From contig NZ_JAZGJP010000014.1 of the NCBI RefSeq assembly GCF_036408795.1, forward strand, positions 1 through 48,205: 48,205 nucleotides of DNA, read 5' to 3'. Of the stretch, positions 1 through 8,280 are shown in pieces. The translations under genes were made by a program, and so were the position numbers. Within the stretch, counting starts at the first letter, position 1. Each line of letters opens with the position of its first letter. The DNA is from Olsenella_L kribbiana (GTDB lineage Bacteria; Actinomycetota; Coriobacteriia; Coriobacteriales; Atopobiaceae). The notes beneath the pieces are model-generated. The model had not been told where the DNA came from. It did not search any database and saw only the letters and a program-made list of their open reading frames with translations.

Positions 1-38
1 CCACGAGTCAAGCGGCCATGCGGCCTGAACGAAGCGAA

Positions 39-113
39 GGCCAGGGACTTGAGTCCCTGGCCGGCATTTATAGGGTTATACCCTTAGAGCAAACCACCCG
101 CTACGCGGGTGGT
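39..113. mobile_element. Candidate terminal hairpins of an IS200/IS605-family element
   Basis: Two perfect hairpins lie 30 bases apart. The first (39-62) has an 11-bp stem, GGCCAGGGACT paired with AGTCCCTGGCC, with a two-base loop. The second (93-113) has a 9-bp stem, ACCACCCGC paired with GCGGGTGGT, around the loop TAC. Subterminal imperfect palindromes of this kind, without terminal inverted repeats, mark the ends of Y1-transposase (IS200/IS605) elements, and the second hairpin resembles ends I have seen beside such transposases. No transposase is in the window, so the body of the element would lie to the left or be absent. This is pattern recognition only; an ordinary terminator pair is the alternative. 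Confidence 0.45.
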
Positions 114-120
114 CATGATT

Positions 121-765
121 GTCCATCGCTCCTGCGCAACGACCCTGGAACGAATCGTTCCGCATTTTGAGTCGCCCGGGCTCTCTGATAGGCCACACGT
201 ACCCACGACACATTTCTGCCTGCATCCGGCCCTCCGCCTGATTGCTGCAGTCGTCCCACGCTTGTCGGGAAATCATGCTTTCGAATGACGCGCGTTGCGT
301 GCATGCAGCCGAAAACAGCCAGAAGCTCGACAGCTCTGGCCTTCAGGCAGAATCAGTCAGACAGATCTTCTAGGATTGGAGCAGCCACGGCAATGCATCC
401 CACACGCACGCGGTGGCTGCCCGTCGTCTCCGGTGCCGCCGTGGCGATGTTCGCTGCGGCGTCCATGCAAGAAGCAATTCGGCCATCTGCCTTAGCTGCC
501 TCAAGCAGCTTGCATGCTGGAGATCCTGCTCGGGTAGGCTGCGGCCTTCCTGCTGGCCGAATTGTGTGACCGAATTGCGCGCAGATGCGCCAGCAAGATA
601 CGCCAACTGGGCTTTTGTCGGTGAAAAGTTCTGCTGTGCGCAGTTCGCACCGTGCCCCCTATCTGTTATATGACCTATTCTTGCGGATGGGGGTGCGGAC
701 GCGAATGGGGCTTCATTCCGTTGGTGCAGGATATCCTTCAGCATATTCATCGCGTGCAGAATGAA
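121..765. other. Gene-free stretch, no recognisable feature
   Basis: About 640 bases with no open reading frame that has both a plausible start and recognisable protein-like composition. The short frames present on both strands overlap each other and look like chance frames in G+C-rich DNA. It may be decayed sequence next to the IS-like end, but I cannot identify an ancestor. Confidence 0.4.
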
Positions 766-791
766 GCCCTGCTCCTATGCAAGAGCAGGGC
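766..791 (-). terminator. Putative terminator of the PTS/nif3 operon
   Basis: A 9-bp perfect stem (GCCCTGCTC with GAGCAGGGC) and 8-base loop sits 34 bases past the stop of the leftward Nif3-like gene. The tail on the minus strand is only moderately T-rich (TTCATTC), so termination may be partial. Confidence 0.5.
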
Positions 792-825
792 AGAAATCCT
801 GGCACGTCTCCTGTCGGCAGCTGTT

Positions 826-1719
826 TCAGGACTTATGGCAGGCTACATAGCCATAGGTATCGCCCATAGGAAGGAATGAGACAGAAGGCTGGATCTTTCT
901 CTGGTAGCCGGCAGCAGCCAGAGCTTTTGGAATCCATTCCGCCATGTATTCCATTCCGGGCTCCTCGAGGTTGAAATGTCCCAGATGGATGGCACATTTG
1001 CCGGCTCCCAGCATCGCTGCATCGCGGATGTATTCGCTGACGGTGTAATCGATGAGCTCCATTGCAAGGAGGCAGTCAATCGAGCTTCTATCTATTTCAT
1101 TGATGAGGCTGGTATCTGCTTCAGGCATGCCCAGGATATGAATGGGAATGCGGATACGCTGAACGAGAGCAGCGCTGTCTCCTATGATGCGCGTTCCGGA
1201 AAGGCCAAGCGTCTCTACAAGCCTGGATGCAAGCACGCTGGCGCGAATGGGTTCCGGCAGCATGAAGTCCAGGCAGGACTTGTCGATTCTGTAATCAAGC
1301 CAGCCGAGCTTTTCGGCAAAGCCAAAGAATATCCCGTCTGCCAGGCTGCCATCTGCTTCCAAAGGTACGCCAGCATGGATTGCATCATGGCAGCGCCACA
1401 CTACGCCTCCCCATTGATCGAGAAGCCTGCACTTTGCCTGGAATGTGCGGTTTCCGGCCAAGATATCGCGCCGGTCACCATGGTTCCAGAAGATTGCTTC
1501 GTGAGATATGATGAGATTCGCGCCTATGCTCTGGGCGCGCGTGATGATGTCTGCTGTGGGCCAGATGCAGGTGATGATGCCGGTGCATTCTGCGCCGAGG
1601 AAGCGTTCTCCATAGAGCACCTGGTCGCGTGTTGTCTTTGGATCGATGGGCTTGCCTGTGAAGGCATCGATGTCTGAGCAGTAGCTCCTGATCGACTGGA
1701 TAGCCTCTTCTATCTTCAT
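826..1719 (-). CDS. Nif3-like dinuclear metal centre protein (DUF34/NIF3 family)
   Basis: A 297-residue protein of the NIF3/DUF34 family (PF01784), which forms hexameric toroids with a two-metal site; biochemical roles are poorly defined and are thought to involve metal-dependent hydrolysis or metal homeostasis. Family landmarks seen are the N-terminal block around LIISHEAIFW (H73, E74), the RCHDAIHAG block (H111, D112, H115) and the C-terminal GHFNLEEPG block (H248, E251/E252). The usual HH pair of the first block reads HE here. The start is supported by AAGGAG nine bases upstream. It is the last gene of a leftward unit with a PRD antiterminator and a PTS EIIBC, 65 bases after the EIIBC stop, which suggests a job linked to the imported phospho-sugar. 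That link is inference from context. Confidence 0.85.
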   Translation of the reverse strand: MKIEEAIQSIRSYCSDIDAFTGKPIDPKTTRDQVLYGERFLGAECTGIITCIWPTADIITRAQSIGANLIISHEAIFWNHGDRRDILAGNRTFQAKCRLLDQWGGVVWRCHDAIHAGVPLEADGSLADGIFFGFAEKLGWLDYRIDKSCLDFMLPEPIRASVLASRLVETLGLSGTRIIGDSAALVQRIRIPIHILGMPEADTSLINEIDRSSIDCLLAMELIDYTVSEYIRDAAMLGAGKCAIHLGHFNLEEPGMEYMAEWIPKALAAAGYQRKIQPSVSFLPMGDTYGYVACHKS

Positions 1720-1738
1720 TGCTCCATCTCCTTGGTCT

Positions 1739-1771
1739 GCCGCCTCTTAGCAGTTCCTGCTAAGAGGCGGC
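1739..1771 (-). other. Intra-operon hairpin between EIIBC and nif3-like genes
   Basis: A perfect 14-bp stem (GCCGCCTCTTAGCA with its complement) and 5-base loop lies in the 65-base gap between the PTS gene and the Nif3-like gene. No T-run follows on the minus strand, so it is more likely a transcript-stabilising or processing hairpin, or a weak attenuator lowering nif3-like expression, than a full terminator. Confidence 0.6.
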
Positions 1772-1784
1772 ACATGTTTCGAAT

Positions 1785-3212
1785 CTAGGCACGTTCCTGT
1801 GCAGGTCCATACTTGAGCTCATCCTTGGTGAAGCCAAACATGAACGTCAGGATGAACGATGCCACGAATCCGGCCGCGACCGATATTCCCATATTGACAA
1901 GATTGGATGTGGAGCCCCCGACGAAGACCAGGACATTGAGGACGTTGGATGCGCCTCCTGCGACATAGACGCTCACACCCAGAGCGATCGCGATTGCTCC
2001 GGCGACGAAAGATCCAGCCATCAGGCAGGGGAAGAGCCTGCGATATCTGAACATCATGCCGTAGATGAAGGGCTCGCCGACACCTCCTACCATATTGGAG
2101 ATTGCATAGCCAAGTGCCATGCTCTTCTCTTTCTCATCGCGCAGCCTGAGCCAGGTGGCAACCTCGCAGCCGTAGGCTGCCCAGATGCTCACGGTCGTGA
2201 CGACGAGGATGAAGCTGTCAGAGCCTGTTGCCATGAAGTTTGCAATCGAAAGCATGATGAGAGCGATATGCATGCCCGAGACGACCATGGGGAGCCAGAG
2301 CGCTGCAAGAAGGCCGCCTCCGATGACGGCGACGATGCCGCCTGAAGTGCCAAGGAAGGCGAAGAGGCCGGCAAGGCAGCTTCCCAGCCAGCTGCCGAGC
2401 GGTGCCAGCAGGCAGAGAGACGCGGGAACCGCTGCTGCCATCGTCAGGAAGGGCGCAAAGACGGTCGACAGCGTATCGGGAACGACCTTCTTGAAGAAGC
2501 GCTCGATATAGCGCATGGCCCAGACCGAAAGAAGGATGGGGATCACGCTCTGCGTGTAGTTGCCCGGAATGCAGGGGATCCCATAGACCGAGAAGGCAGC
2601 GCCATCCTGTGCCATCTGTATCATGGCCGGATCGATCAGTATTCCTCCCATGAAGGCGCCAAGCACGGGTGTCACGCCGATATTCTTTGCTGCGTTGTAG
2701 CCGAGATATATCGGCAGGAAATAGAAGGCAGCGTCATAGAGCATGTTCATGAGGATATAGATGTCGCTCGTCTCCGAGACGACGCCCGCCATCGTCGGGC
2801 CGAGAATGACACCAATCGTCTTGAAGAGGCCGGCGCACATGAGGACCGGGATAAGCGGCACCATCGAGCCAGAAAGGTAGTTCAGGATGTTGTTGCCGAT
2901 CGCCTTGGGTGTGAGCTTTTCGGAAGCGCTGTCCAGATTCTCTTCGATGGCATCCTGCTTCGCGAACCCTCCCAGGCGGCAGAGCTCTTCGTAGACCTTG
3001 GCGACGTTCTGTCCGATGATGACCTGGAACTGCGCGCCTGAGATCTGGGCCCCGATGACTCCGTCGATCTTCTTCACGCTCTCGATATCAGGCGCATCGA
3101 TGTCTTTCAGATTGAAGCGCAGCCTTGTCATGCAGTGCGCGACGAACGTGACATTTTCCTTTCCTCCAACCGCTTCAAGCACATCGGCGGCTATCTTCTT
3201 GTTGTCAGCCAT
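1785..3212 (-). CDS. PTS transporter subunit EIIBC, glucose/beta-glucoside/sucrose superfamily
   Basis: A 475-residue membrane permease that imports and phosphorylates a sugar using phosphate from EIIA/HPr. The EIIB domain (about residues 5-85) carries the phospho-cysteine motif HCMTRLRF, with C27 as the acceptor. The EIIC domain (about 105-465) has around ten hydrophobic segments and the family loop GVGEPFIYG. No C-terminal EIIA follows, so EIIA must be supplied by another protein. A beta-glucoside or a disaccharide such as sucrose or trehalose is the likely substrate; the sequence alone does not decide. The gene follows a BglG-type antiterminator and a leader terminator, so expression is expected to be substrate-induced by antitermination. 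Start ATG has AGGGAAAG just upstream. Confidence 0.9.
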   Translation of the reverse strand: MADNKKIAADVLEAVGGKENVTFVAHCMTRLRFNLKDIDAPDIESVKKIDGVIGAQISGAQFQVIIGQNVAKVYEELCRLGGFAKQDAIEENLDSASEKLTPKAIGNNILNYLSGSMVPLIPVLMCAGLFKTIGVILGPTMAGVVSETSDIYILMNMLYDAAFYFLPIYLGYNAAKNIGVTPVLGAFMGGILIDPAMIQMAQDGAAFSVYGIPCIPGNYTQSVIPILLSVWAMRYIERFFKKVVPDTLSTVFAPFLTMAAAVPASLCLLAPLGSWLGSCLAGLFAFLGTSGGIVAVIGGGLLAALWLPMVVSGMHIALIMLSIANFMATGSDSFILVVTTVSIWAAYGCEVATWLRLRDEKEKSMALGYAISNMVGGVGEPFIYGMMFRYRRLFPCLMAGSFVAGAIAIALGVSVYVAGGASNVLNVLVFVGGSTSNLVNMGISVAAGFVASFILTFMFGFTKDELKYGPAQERA

Positions 3213-3331
3213 AGGTCTTTCCCTTCTCTATTCCGGCATTGTCTGTGTGCGCAGCAGAGCTGAAACCAGGACGGCAGGCCTATCCGTCCCGAGGCATTGG
3301 CCGAGAGAGGCTGGAGGGGCGCGGAAAGCAG

Positions 3332-3410
3332 AAAAAGGCCCTCGGAGCATGCCGAGTCAAGCATCTCTGCTTTCCGTCATGCTCCGAGGGCCAAGCTCCC
3401 GAATAACACC
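3332..3410 (-). promoter_or_regulatory. Leader terminator with candidate RAT antiterminator site for the PTS gene
   Basis: On the minus strand a 15-bp perfect stem (arms 3378-3392 and 3337-3351) is followed by five T residues (3332-3336), a textbook intrinsic terminator 120 bases upstream of the EIIBC start. Immediately upstream on the transcript (3391-3410) is GGTGTTATTCGGGAGCTTGG, which overlaps the stem's 5' arm and resembles the ribonucleic antiterminator (RAT) bound by BglG/LicT proteins (consensus beginning GGATTGTTACTG). The upstream gene encodes just such a protein. The terminator is seen directly; the RAT assignment is inference. Confidence 0.7.
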
Positions 3411-3496
3411 TTGTTGTGCTTCAAGTTAGAAGCTGAAGGGGATCGTAGTAAACACATGTCGCCGCGAGCGGCAGAAAATGACCGGCCAACGGTATT

Positions 3497-4342
3497 TCAG
3501 TCTGGCGTATCCGCCGATCTGTCGACGAGACGGTTTACGTGCAGAATGAGATAGACCTTCTCCTCGTCGGTCAGATCTGCTCCGCATTCACGCCTGATAA
3601 TCCCTGACATACGCTCTACACAGGCAGCTGCTTCTGGATACTGTTCGGAGAGAGGCCGGTAGAGGCTGGCGTTTTCGGTCTCGAGAGGCTGTCCCTGGCT
3701 GATGCGTTCAAGCAGATAGCGAACATGGGTTGCATAACGGGCAAAATCGAAGCTATCGCGGCTGACCGTTATGCCCAGCTCGTCTTCGACTGCTCTGGTG
3801 AGCTTGTCTATGAGATGAGCCTCTTTTCTAGCTTCATTCGATTTCGCCTTGCTGGAGGGTGCGACCGCGCTGTTTGCTATGCAGAGCGCTATGCCTGAAG
3901 CTTCGTCTCTCGGCAGCCTGACATCGAAATTCCGCTCGATGCCTTTGAGTGCCAATTGCGCAATCCGGTATTCGGTGGGGTAGCTCTGCTGCACGTCGTA
4001 AGCTAGAGGCATCTTCACGTAGAGATGCTCTCGGCACCGCTTGATAGCAAAAGAGATATGGTCTGCAAGCGTGAAGGGAAGGTTGGCGGAGAGCTCCCGC
4101 GATATGCTGGAGCGTGCGATGTCTGCAAGCTGGGCAGAGAATTCCATGATGCTGGGGTCGAGCTCATCGAGCAGGGCAAGATACCTGCTGTCGACGCCGT
4201 AGAAGGTACGTTCTATGCGGTCCAGAGAAACATCGGCAGGACCGTCGGGAAAGCCGATGCCTCGGCCAATCGCGACAAGCTCACGCCCCTTCTGGTTGAC
4301 GCATATTACGGTATTGTTGTTTATGCGCTTCACGATTTTCAT
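3497..4342 (-). CDS. BglG/LicT-family transcription antiterminator with two PRDs
   Basis: A 281-residue RNA-binding regulator. An N-terminal CAT RNA-binding domain (about 1-56, beginning MKIVKRINNNTVIC) is followed by two PTS regulation domains (about 65-165 and 172-278). In this family HPr/EIIB phosphorylation of paired histidines controls dimerisation and RNA binding. Three of the four positions are present: H95 (ADHI), H206 (YATHVRYL) and H268 (LILHVNRL). The second PRD1 position, equivalent to LicT H159 in the DE..FIALHIVN motif, reads C154 (codon TGC, 3881-3883). Its presumed target is the leader terminator in front of the adjacent EIIBC. AAGGAG precedes the ATG. Specific sugar unknown. 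Confidence 0.92.
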   Translation of the reverse strand: MKIVKRINNNTVICVNQKGRELVAIGRGIGFPDGPADVSLDRIERTFYGVDSRYLALLDELDPSIMEFSAQLADIARSSISRELSANLPFTLADHISFAIKRCREHLYVKMPLAYDVQQSYPTEYRIAQLALKGIERNFDVRLPRDEASGIALCIANSAVAPSSKAKSNEARKEAHLIDKLTRAVEDELGITVSRDSFDFARYATHVRYLLERISQGQPLETENASLYRPLSEQYPEAAACVERMSGIIRRECGADLTDEEKVYLILHVNRLVDRSADTPD

Positions 4343-4383
4343 GGGATCTCCTTGGTGCAGCTGGATGCAAGCTGCAGAAACAG

Positions 4384-4412
4384 ATTGTTTCAGAGCATCT
4401 TTCTTCCGTCAA
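4384..4412 (-). promoter_or_regulatory. Putative sigma-70 promoter of the antiterminator/PTS operon
   Basis: On the minus strand TTGACG (4407-4412) and AACAAT (4384-4389) are separated by 17 bases, matching the -35 in 5 of 6 and the -10 in 4 of 6 positions. It lies 41 bases upstream of the antiterminator ATG. Confidence 0.55.
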
Positions 4413-4967
4413 GAATTCCTGCCCTCCATCCGCCCGACAGGCAGAATGCGTCCGCTGAGAGCGCCGGAAGAGTTTGGCTGCAGGGGATGCAGCAAGGCAG
4501 CAGGGCCTGCATCTGCAGGGCTGGAAGGGGCCAGGCAGGCATATGTCAGCTCTTCTTGTCTATGAGGGGCTCGTGCCGGCAAGGAGTGCCCTTGCTGACG
4601 CATGCCGAAGACGGCAGCCTCCGTTCCGGTACGGATTGATGCTCGGCATATGTGCGGGTCTTCGAGCTGTCCGAGCTGCCGGTGGATACCAAATCGGATC
4701 TTGGGCCTGCCAGGGCCCCGTCGCTGTCCCGCACCTCTCGAGGAGATGTCTGCGGCCGTACAGCACTCCCGTATTTCGTTTTGGCATTCGCATGCAGGAG
4801 TCCTGCACGCGAAACAGGGGACAGCACTTGAAAGTTCTGGCCTTCCTGACAGCTTCCTCGCGTGTCCGCTTCTTTCCTTCCAGCATGTCAAGGCTTCGCA
4901 TGGACTCCAGCTCAAGCTCCGCGGAAATCCTCTCCACGTGTATCCTTGGAAGCTGGACAGACAGGGC
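4413..4967. other. Gene-poor intergenic region
   Basis: About 550 bases between the leftward antiterminator promoter and corA. Short overlapping frames occur on both strands, including a serine-rich leftward frame at 4546-4827, but none has a good ribosome binding site or recognisable domain. The long rightward frame running into corA here is an extension of the corA frame beyond its true start. Confidence 0.4.
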
Positions 4968-4979
4968 AGGAGGCGGCAG

Positions 4980-5924
4980 GTGATAGAGCTTTACCGGACA
5001 GACGATGCAGGCACGCATGCAGTCGATGAAATCGATGATTGGGTATGGATCAAGCTCACCTCGCCGTCGCTCGACGAGATCGAGTCCGTCGCGTCGCAGC
5101 TCCAGGGTGTCGATCCTGCCGATATCGCTGCTGCCAATGACCCGGAAGAGAAGTCCCGTGTCGAGTACGAGGAAGCATTCTCCCTTGTCCTTATCGATAT
5201 CCCGGTCGACGATGTGCGCCACGGCGTCTCGACGTATGAGACCATCCCTCTGGGCATCCTCATCCTCGAGCACAATGTGATCACGGTCTGTGCGCAGGAT
5301 ACGCCGATCCTCTCTCCGGGGCGGGCAGGCTCTGGTCTGGAGCTTTCGACAAGGCTGCGCCGTCAGTTCCTTTACCGCATCCTGCTGAGGGCTGCTCTTC
5401 TCTACCAGAGAGATCTGCGCTGCATCGACAGGCAGAGGCGCGAGTTCGAGGAGAAGATCAAGAAGTCCACGACGGAAGCCGACCTCATGAGCCTTCATGA
5501 GGTGGAGACGACTTTTGTCTACTTTCAGACATCGCTCAGGGGCAATGGGTCTGTGCTCACGCGCCTGCAGCGCTCGGGCAGGCTCCATCCTGGCCCCAGC
5601 ACAGAAGATCTCCTCGAGGATGCTGCGACAGAGACGCAGCAGGCCATCGAGATGGCCCAGATCTATCGCGACATTATGGATGGCACGAGAAACCTCGTGA
5701 GCTCGCTCATGGACTCGCGCCTGAACAATGTGATGCAGCGCCTCACGTCGATCACGCTCATCCTCTCGATTCCGACGGTCATTTCGGGACTGTATGGCAT
5801 GAATGTCGACCTGAGCTGGATGCCGCTCGCCAACGTCCCGCATGGCTTTGGCATCATCTGCGGCGGCACGGCGATCGTCTGTGTCATCCTTTCGATCATC
5901 CTTGTCCGCAGAGGCTGGATGTAG
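4980..5924 (+). CDS. corA: CorA-family divalent cation transporter
   Basis: A 314-residue Mg2+/divalent cation channel of the CorA family. A large acidic/helical cytoplasmic domain (about 1-250) with long charged helices precedes two C-terminal transmembrane helices. The signature GMN occurs in the loop after TM1 (SGLYGMNV), and the chain ends with a short basic tail. The frame is open much further upstream, but I chose GTG at 4980 because AGGAGG (4968-4973) lies six bases before it and because CorA-like sequence begins there (VIELYRTDD). It stands alone, flanked by gene-poor DNA, and is followed by a strong bidirectional hairpin at 5958. Confidence 0.92.
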   Translation: MIELYRTDDAGTHAVDEIDDWVWIKLTSPSLDEIESVASQLQGVDPADIAAANDPEEKSRVEYEEAFSLVLIDIPVDDVRHGVSTYETIPLGILILEHNVITVCAQDTPILSPGRAGSGLELSTRLRRQFLYRILLRAALLYQRDLRCIDRQRREFEEKIKKSTTEADLMSLHEVETTFVYFQTSLRGNGSVLTRLQRSGRLHPGPSTEDLLEDAATETQQAIEMAQIYRDIMDGTRNLVSSLMDSRLNNVMQRLTSITLILSIPTVISGLYGMNVDLSWMPLANVPHGFGIICGGTAIVCVILSIILVRRGWM

Positions 5925-5957
5925 GGAAGCAGGAACAAGGTCTCGTGCATGAAGAAA

Positions 5958-5984
5958 GGGCAGATGGATATGCTCCATCTGCCC
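5958..5984. terminator. Hairpin terminator after corA
   Basis: Perfect 11-bp stem (GGGCAGATGGA with TCCATCTGCCC) and 5-base loop, 33 bases after the corA stop. T-rich tails are present on both sides (GATTCT on plus, TTTCTTC on minus), so it could act in both directions. Confidence 0.7.
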
Positions 5985-6403
5985 GATTCTGATGGGTGTG
6001 CGGGAACCGCCAGGAGTTGCCAGCATATGCGCGGCAAGCCGGAAGCTGCCTTGCCTGGATAGCCCTGTCCGAGAAGGCGGCAGGGAAGGGTGCAGCGGGA
6101 GAATGGTGCATGTGTCCTGGCCCTCTCAGGAAGGCAGGTCCAGAGCCAGGCAATCTGGTTCGTGCAGCCCCGGATTGTCTGGATGGCCTCGATAGCCTCG
6201 GAAGGCCCGCACGCGGCATGCAGTTCCATACCATGCTCGAACCCATATCGACCGCGACGGTGCCCATGAAGCCCACGTGCGCCATGCTGTCAGCATCGAG
6301 AAAGAAGATGCCGGTTTTCGGTCCGTCATTGTTGCCGATGCAGAATACGGTTCTGCCGGTCTCGGAGACGCCCATGTAGGCTTTCGTGACTCTCGAGGCA
6401 GAG

Positions 6404-6736
6404 ATGGATGGCCAGGGCGGCTACCCTCCGCAGGGAGGATAGGGCTACAGCCAGAGTGGCTATCAGCAGCGTCAGAACGGATTTGCTCAGGCAGGCTATC
6501 CCCGGGGCGCACCGGCACAGCCCTGGCAGGAAGCACCGGATGCAGCAGCGCAGGGAGGTGCCTCCTTCGAGGCCGCTGGCAGCCTGGCGGAGGTTTCCCA
6601 GGCAGGGCAGCTCCCGAAGCGGCTGCTGCGGGAGCACAAGCTGGCATGTCACGCCAGCCCCCGTGTTGCCGAGGATGGCTCCTGGACCTGCCCGACCTGT
6701 GGTGACTGCTTCGACGATTCCGCTATCGACCAGTAA
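6404..6736 (+). pseudogene. Possible decayed gene with Gly/Tyr/Gln-rich repeats and a zinc-ribbon-like end
   Basis: One plus-strand frame reads MDGQGGYPPQGG, then an in-frame TAG (6440-6442), then GYSQSGYQQRQNG and about 80 more residues ending WTCPTCGDCFDD before TAA at 6734. The GYPPQGG/GYSQ segments and the CPTCG pair look like the low-complexity tail and zinc ribbon of a small accessory membrane or chaperone-like protein. No credible start or upstream domain remains. A decayed gene is the most economical reading, but chance cannot be excluded. The rest of 5985-6843 shows nothing else I recognise. Confidence 0.3.
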
Positions 6737-6843
6737 AGAGCCTCAAGCAAAATGACATGCCCAAAGGGACCCCGCCTTCTGTGCACGTTTCTTCTGGCAT
6801 GCCACTTCACGTGCATATGCTGCAACGCGTATGATGGAGAGGC

Positions 6844-7956
6844 ATGTACAGCACAAGATCTGGATTGGCTTTCTGCATGGCAGATACACGCATAACGATG
6901 AGAGATATCGCGGCCCATTTCGGCATCTCCGTCAATACGGTCCACAAGGCGATAGCGGGAAAGCCCGGCGTCGGTGCCAAGACCCGCTCCGAGATCCTGC
7001 AGTATGCCGAAGAGGTCGGCTATGAGCGCAACGAAAGCGCCTCGATGCTCAGGCGCAAGGCGCCGGTTGTCTATGTCGTGCTGCCAAGCGCAGAAGACGA
7101 TGGGCGCTTCTTCTATGCCCAGCTCTGGAGCGGCTTCGAGGCATTCGCTGCCTCCCATAGTTCGGGCGACATCGAGTTCAGGCGCTGCTCGTTTCGTCCT
7201 GGCTGCTATGCGGACGTGCTTTCCGAGATCTATGGGAAGATCGAGGCAGGGGAACATGTGAGCGGCCTTCTTGCCTTCACGCCCGAGACGGAACGGGATT
7301 TCCTGGAGCTCAAGCGTCTCTCGGAGCATGCTATCCCCATCGAGCTTGTCATGGGCGCAGACCGAAGGATTGACCATATCGGGGCAGCGGTTCCCGACTA
7401 CCATGCTGCAGGCCTTCTCATGGCAGAGCAGGCAGCGAACCTTATGGCAGGCAGGGCTCACGGAGATGCAGGCCTTTCGGCGGTCCTGCTCTCGGGCGAT
7501 GCGACAGTCGAGGCGCATCGTCTCGTGGCCGATTCCTTCAGAGAAGAGCTCCGGAGAATGCTGCCGGAAGCACGCATCATTGAGGTCCCGGGCGGCCACA
7601 GCGAGCGGGACGAGCTGCCCGACAGGGTACGCAGGGCTCTGGAAGAGTGTGTGCCCTCGTTTGCCAGCAGCGTCTTTGCGACAGGCAGCATGGTGCTTGC
7701 GCAGGAGCTCTGCGCTGCCGGCCTTGCCGGCAAGGTGCCTGCCATCGGCTCCGATGTCTTCCCGGAGAATGTGGAAGCGCTCAGGAACCATACCTTCACG
7801 AATCTGCTCTTCAAGGATCCGGAAGGCCTTGCCTTCCGTGCGGCTGCCACGCTCTCTGCCTGCCTCTTGTATGGAAAGGTGGACAAACGACTCATTGTCG
7901 GCGATGCGGAGCTTGTCTTCCGCTCCAATCTGGAGCACTACCTCAAGAGGCACTAG
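6844..7956 (+). CDS. LacI-family transcriptional regulator
   Basis: A 370-residue DNA-binding regulator. The N-terminal LacI-type helix-turn-helix (about residues 16-62; ITMRDIAAHFGISVNTVHKA) is followed by a hinge and a periplasmic-binding-protein-like sensor domain (about 75-355). Conserved elements of the second subdomain include ATGSMVLAQEL and PAIGSDVFPENV, corresponding to the family's effector core. Ligand is unknown; such proteins usually repress sugar genes. Neighbours do not suggest a clear target: downstream are decayed DNA and bioY. Two starts are possible, ATG 6844 (GGAG four bases upstream) or ATG 6877 (no clear ribosome site); I used the first. Confidence 0.85.
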   Translation: MYSTRSGLAFCMADTRITMRDIAAHFGISVNTVHKAIAGKPGVGAKTRSEILQYAEEVGYERNESASMLRRKAPVVYVVLPSAEDDGRFFYAQLWSGFEAFAASHSSGDIEFRRCSFRPGCYADVLSEIYGKIEAGEHVSGLLAFTPETERDFLELKRLSEHAIPIELVMGADRRIDHIGAAVPDYHAAGLLMAEQAANLMAGRAHGDAGLSAVLLSGDATVEAHRLVADSFREELRRMLPEARIIEVPGGHSERDELPDRVRRALEECVPSFASSVFATGSMVLAQELCAAGLAGKVPAIGSDVFPENVEALRNHTFTNLLFKDPEGLAFRAAATLSACLLYGKVDKRLIVGDAELVFRSNLEHYLKRH

Positions 7957-8280
7957 GGCGCTTCCTCCCGCGTCTGCTCATCCGGATGGCATGCCGTTTT
8001 TGAGAGGGCCAGCCGCACCTTCTTCTCAAGGGCTGGCGGAGGCTGGCGCCCTGCCGTGCAGGCGACGCCGTCCGATGCTGTCTGAAAGCTGCTGGACAGG
8101 GCGTGCTCGCTATGCTTGCCGTGAAGACATCTGATATGGGAGAGCACGGCCAGGCCTGCTGCCGGCTCATCTGGGCGAAGGCAGGTCTTGTTCTGTCGCA
8201 GGACCGGCCTGGAGAAGGGGAGCGTCTCTTCGGCAGGAGCAGCTGTCTGCTCTCGCGCCAGCTGGATCTTGCCTGCTCCG
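7957..8280. other. Gene-poor region, possibly decayed leftward gene
   Basis: Leftward frames through this stretch are open for long distances in more than one register but none continues from a good start. Together with the short ORF at 8281-8382 they could be remnants of one frameshifted lipoprotein gene. A GCCAGCC/GGCTGGC inverted repeat at 8008-8037 has no T-run. Confidence 0.25.

Noticed and set aside
370..750. 126-codon leftward ORF
   Set aside because: No ribosome binding site, arginine/alanine-rich chance composition, overlaps rightward frames of equal quality.
4546..4827. Serine-rich leftward ORF of 93 codons
   Set aside because: Codon use is reasonable, but there is no ribosome site, no clear start and no recognisable domain, and it lies in a gene-poor stretch with several competing frames.
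4602..4979. Long N-terminal extension of the corA frame
   Set aside because: The sequence lacks protein-like character, and GTG 4980 has AGGAGG at ideal spacing where CorA similarity begins.
5896..6375. Leftward 159-codon ORF beginning MGVSETGRTVFCIGNNDG
   Set aside because: The first 50 residues look protein-like, but the rest is arginine/proline-rich shadow sequence, and there is no ribosome site. Could be a remnant, yet I cannot name a family.
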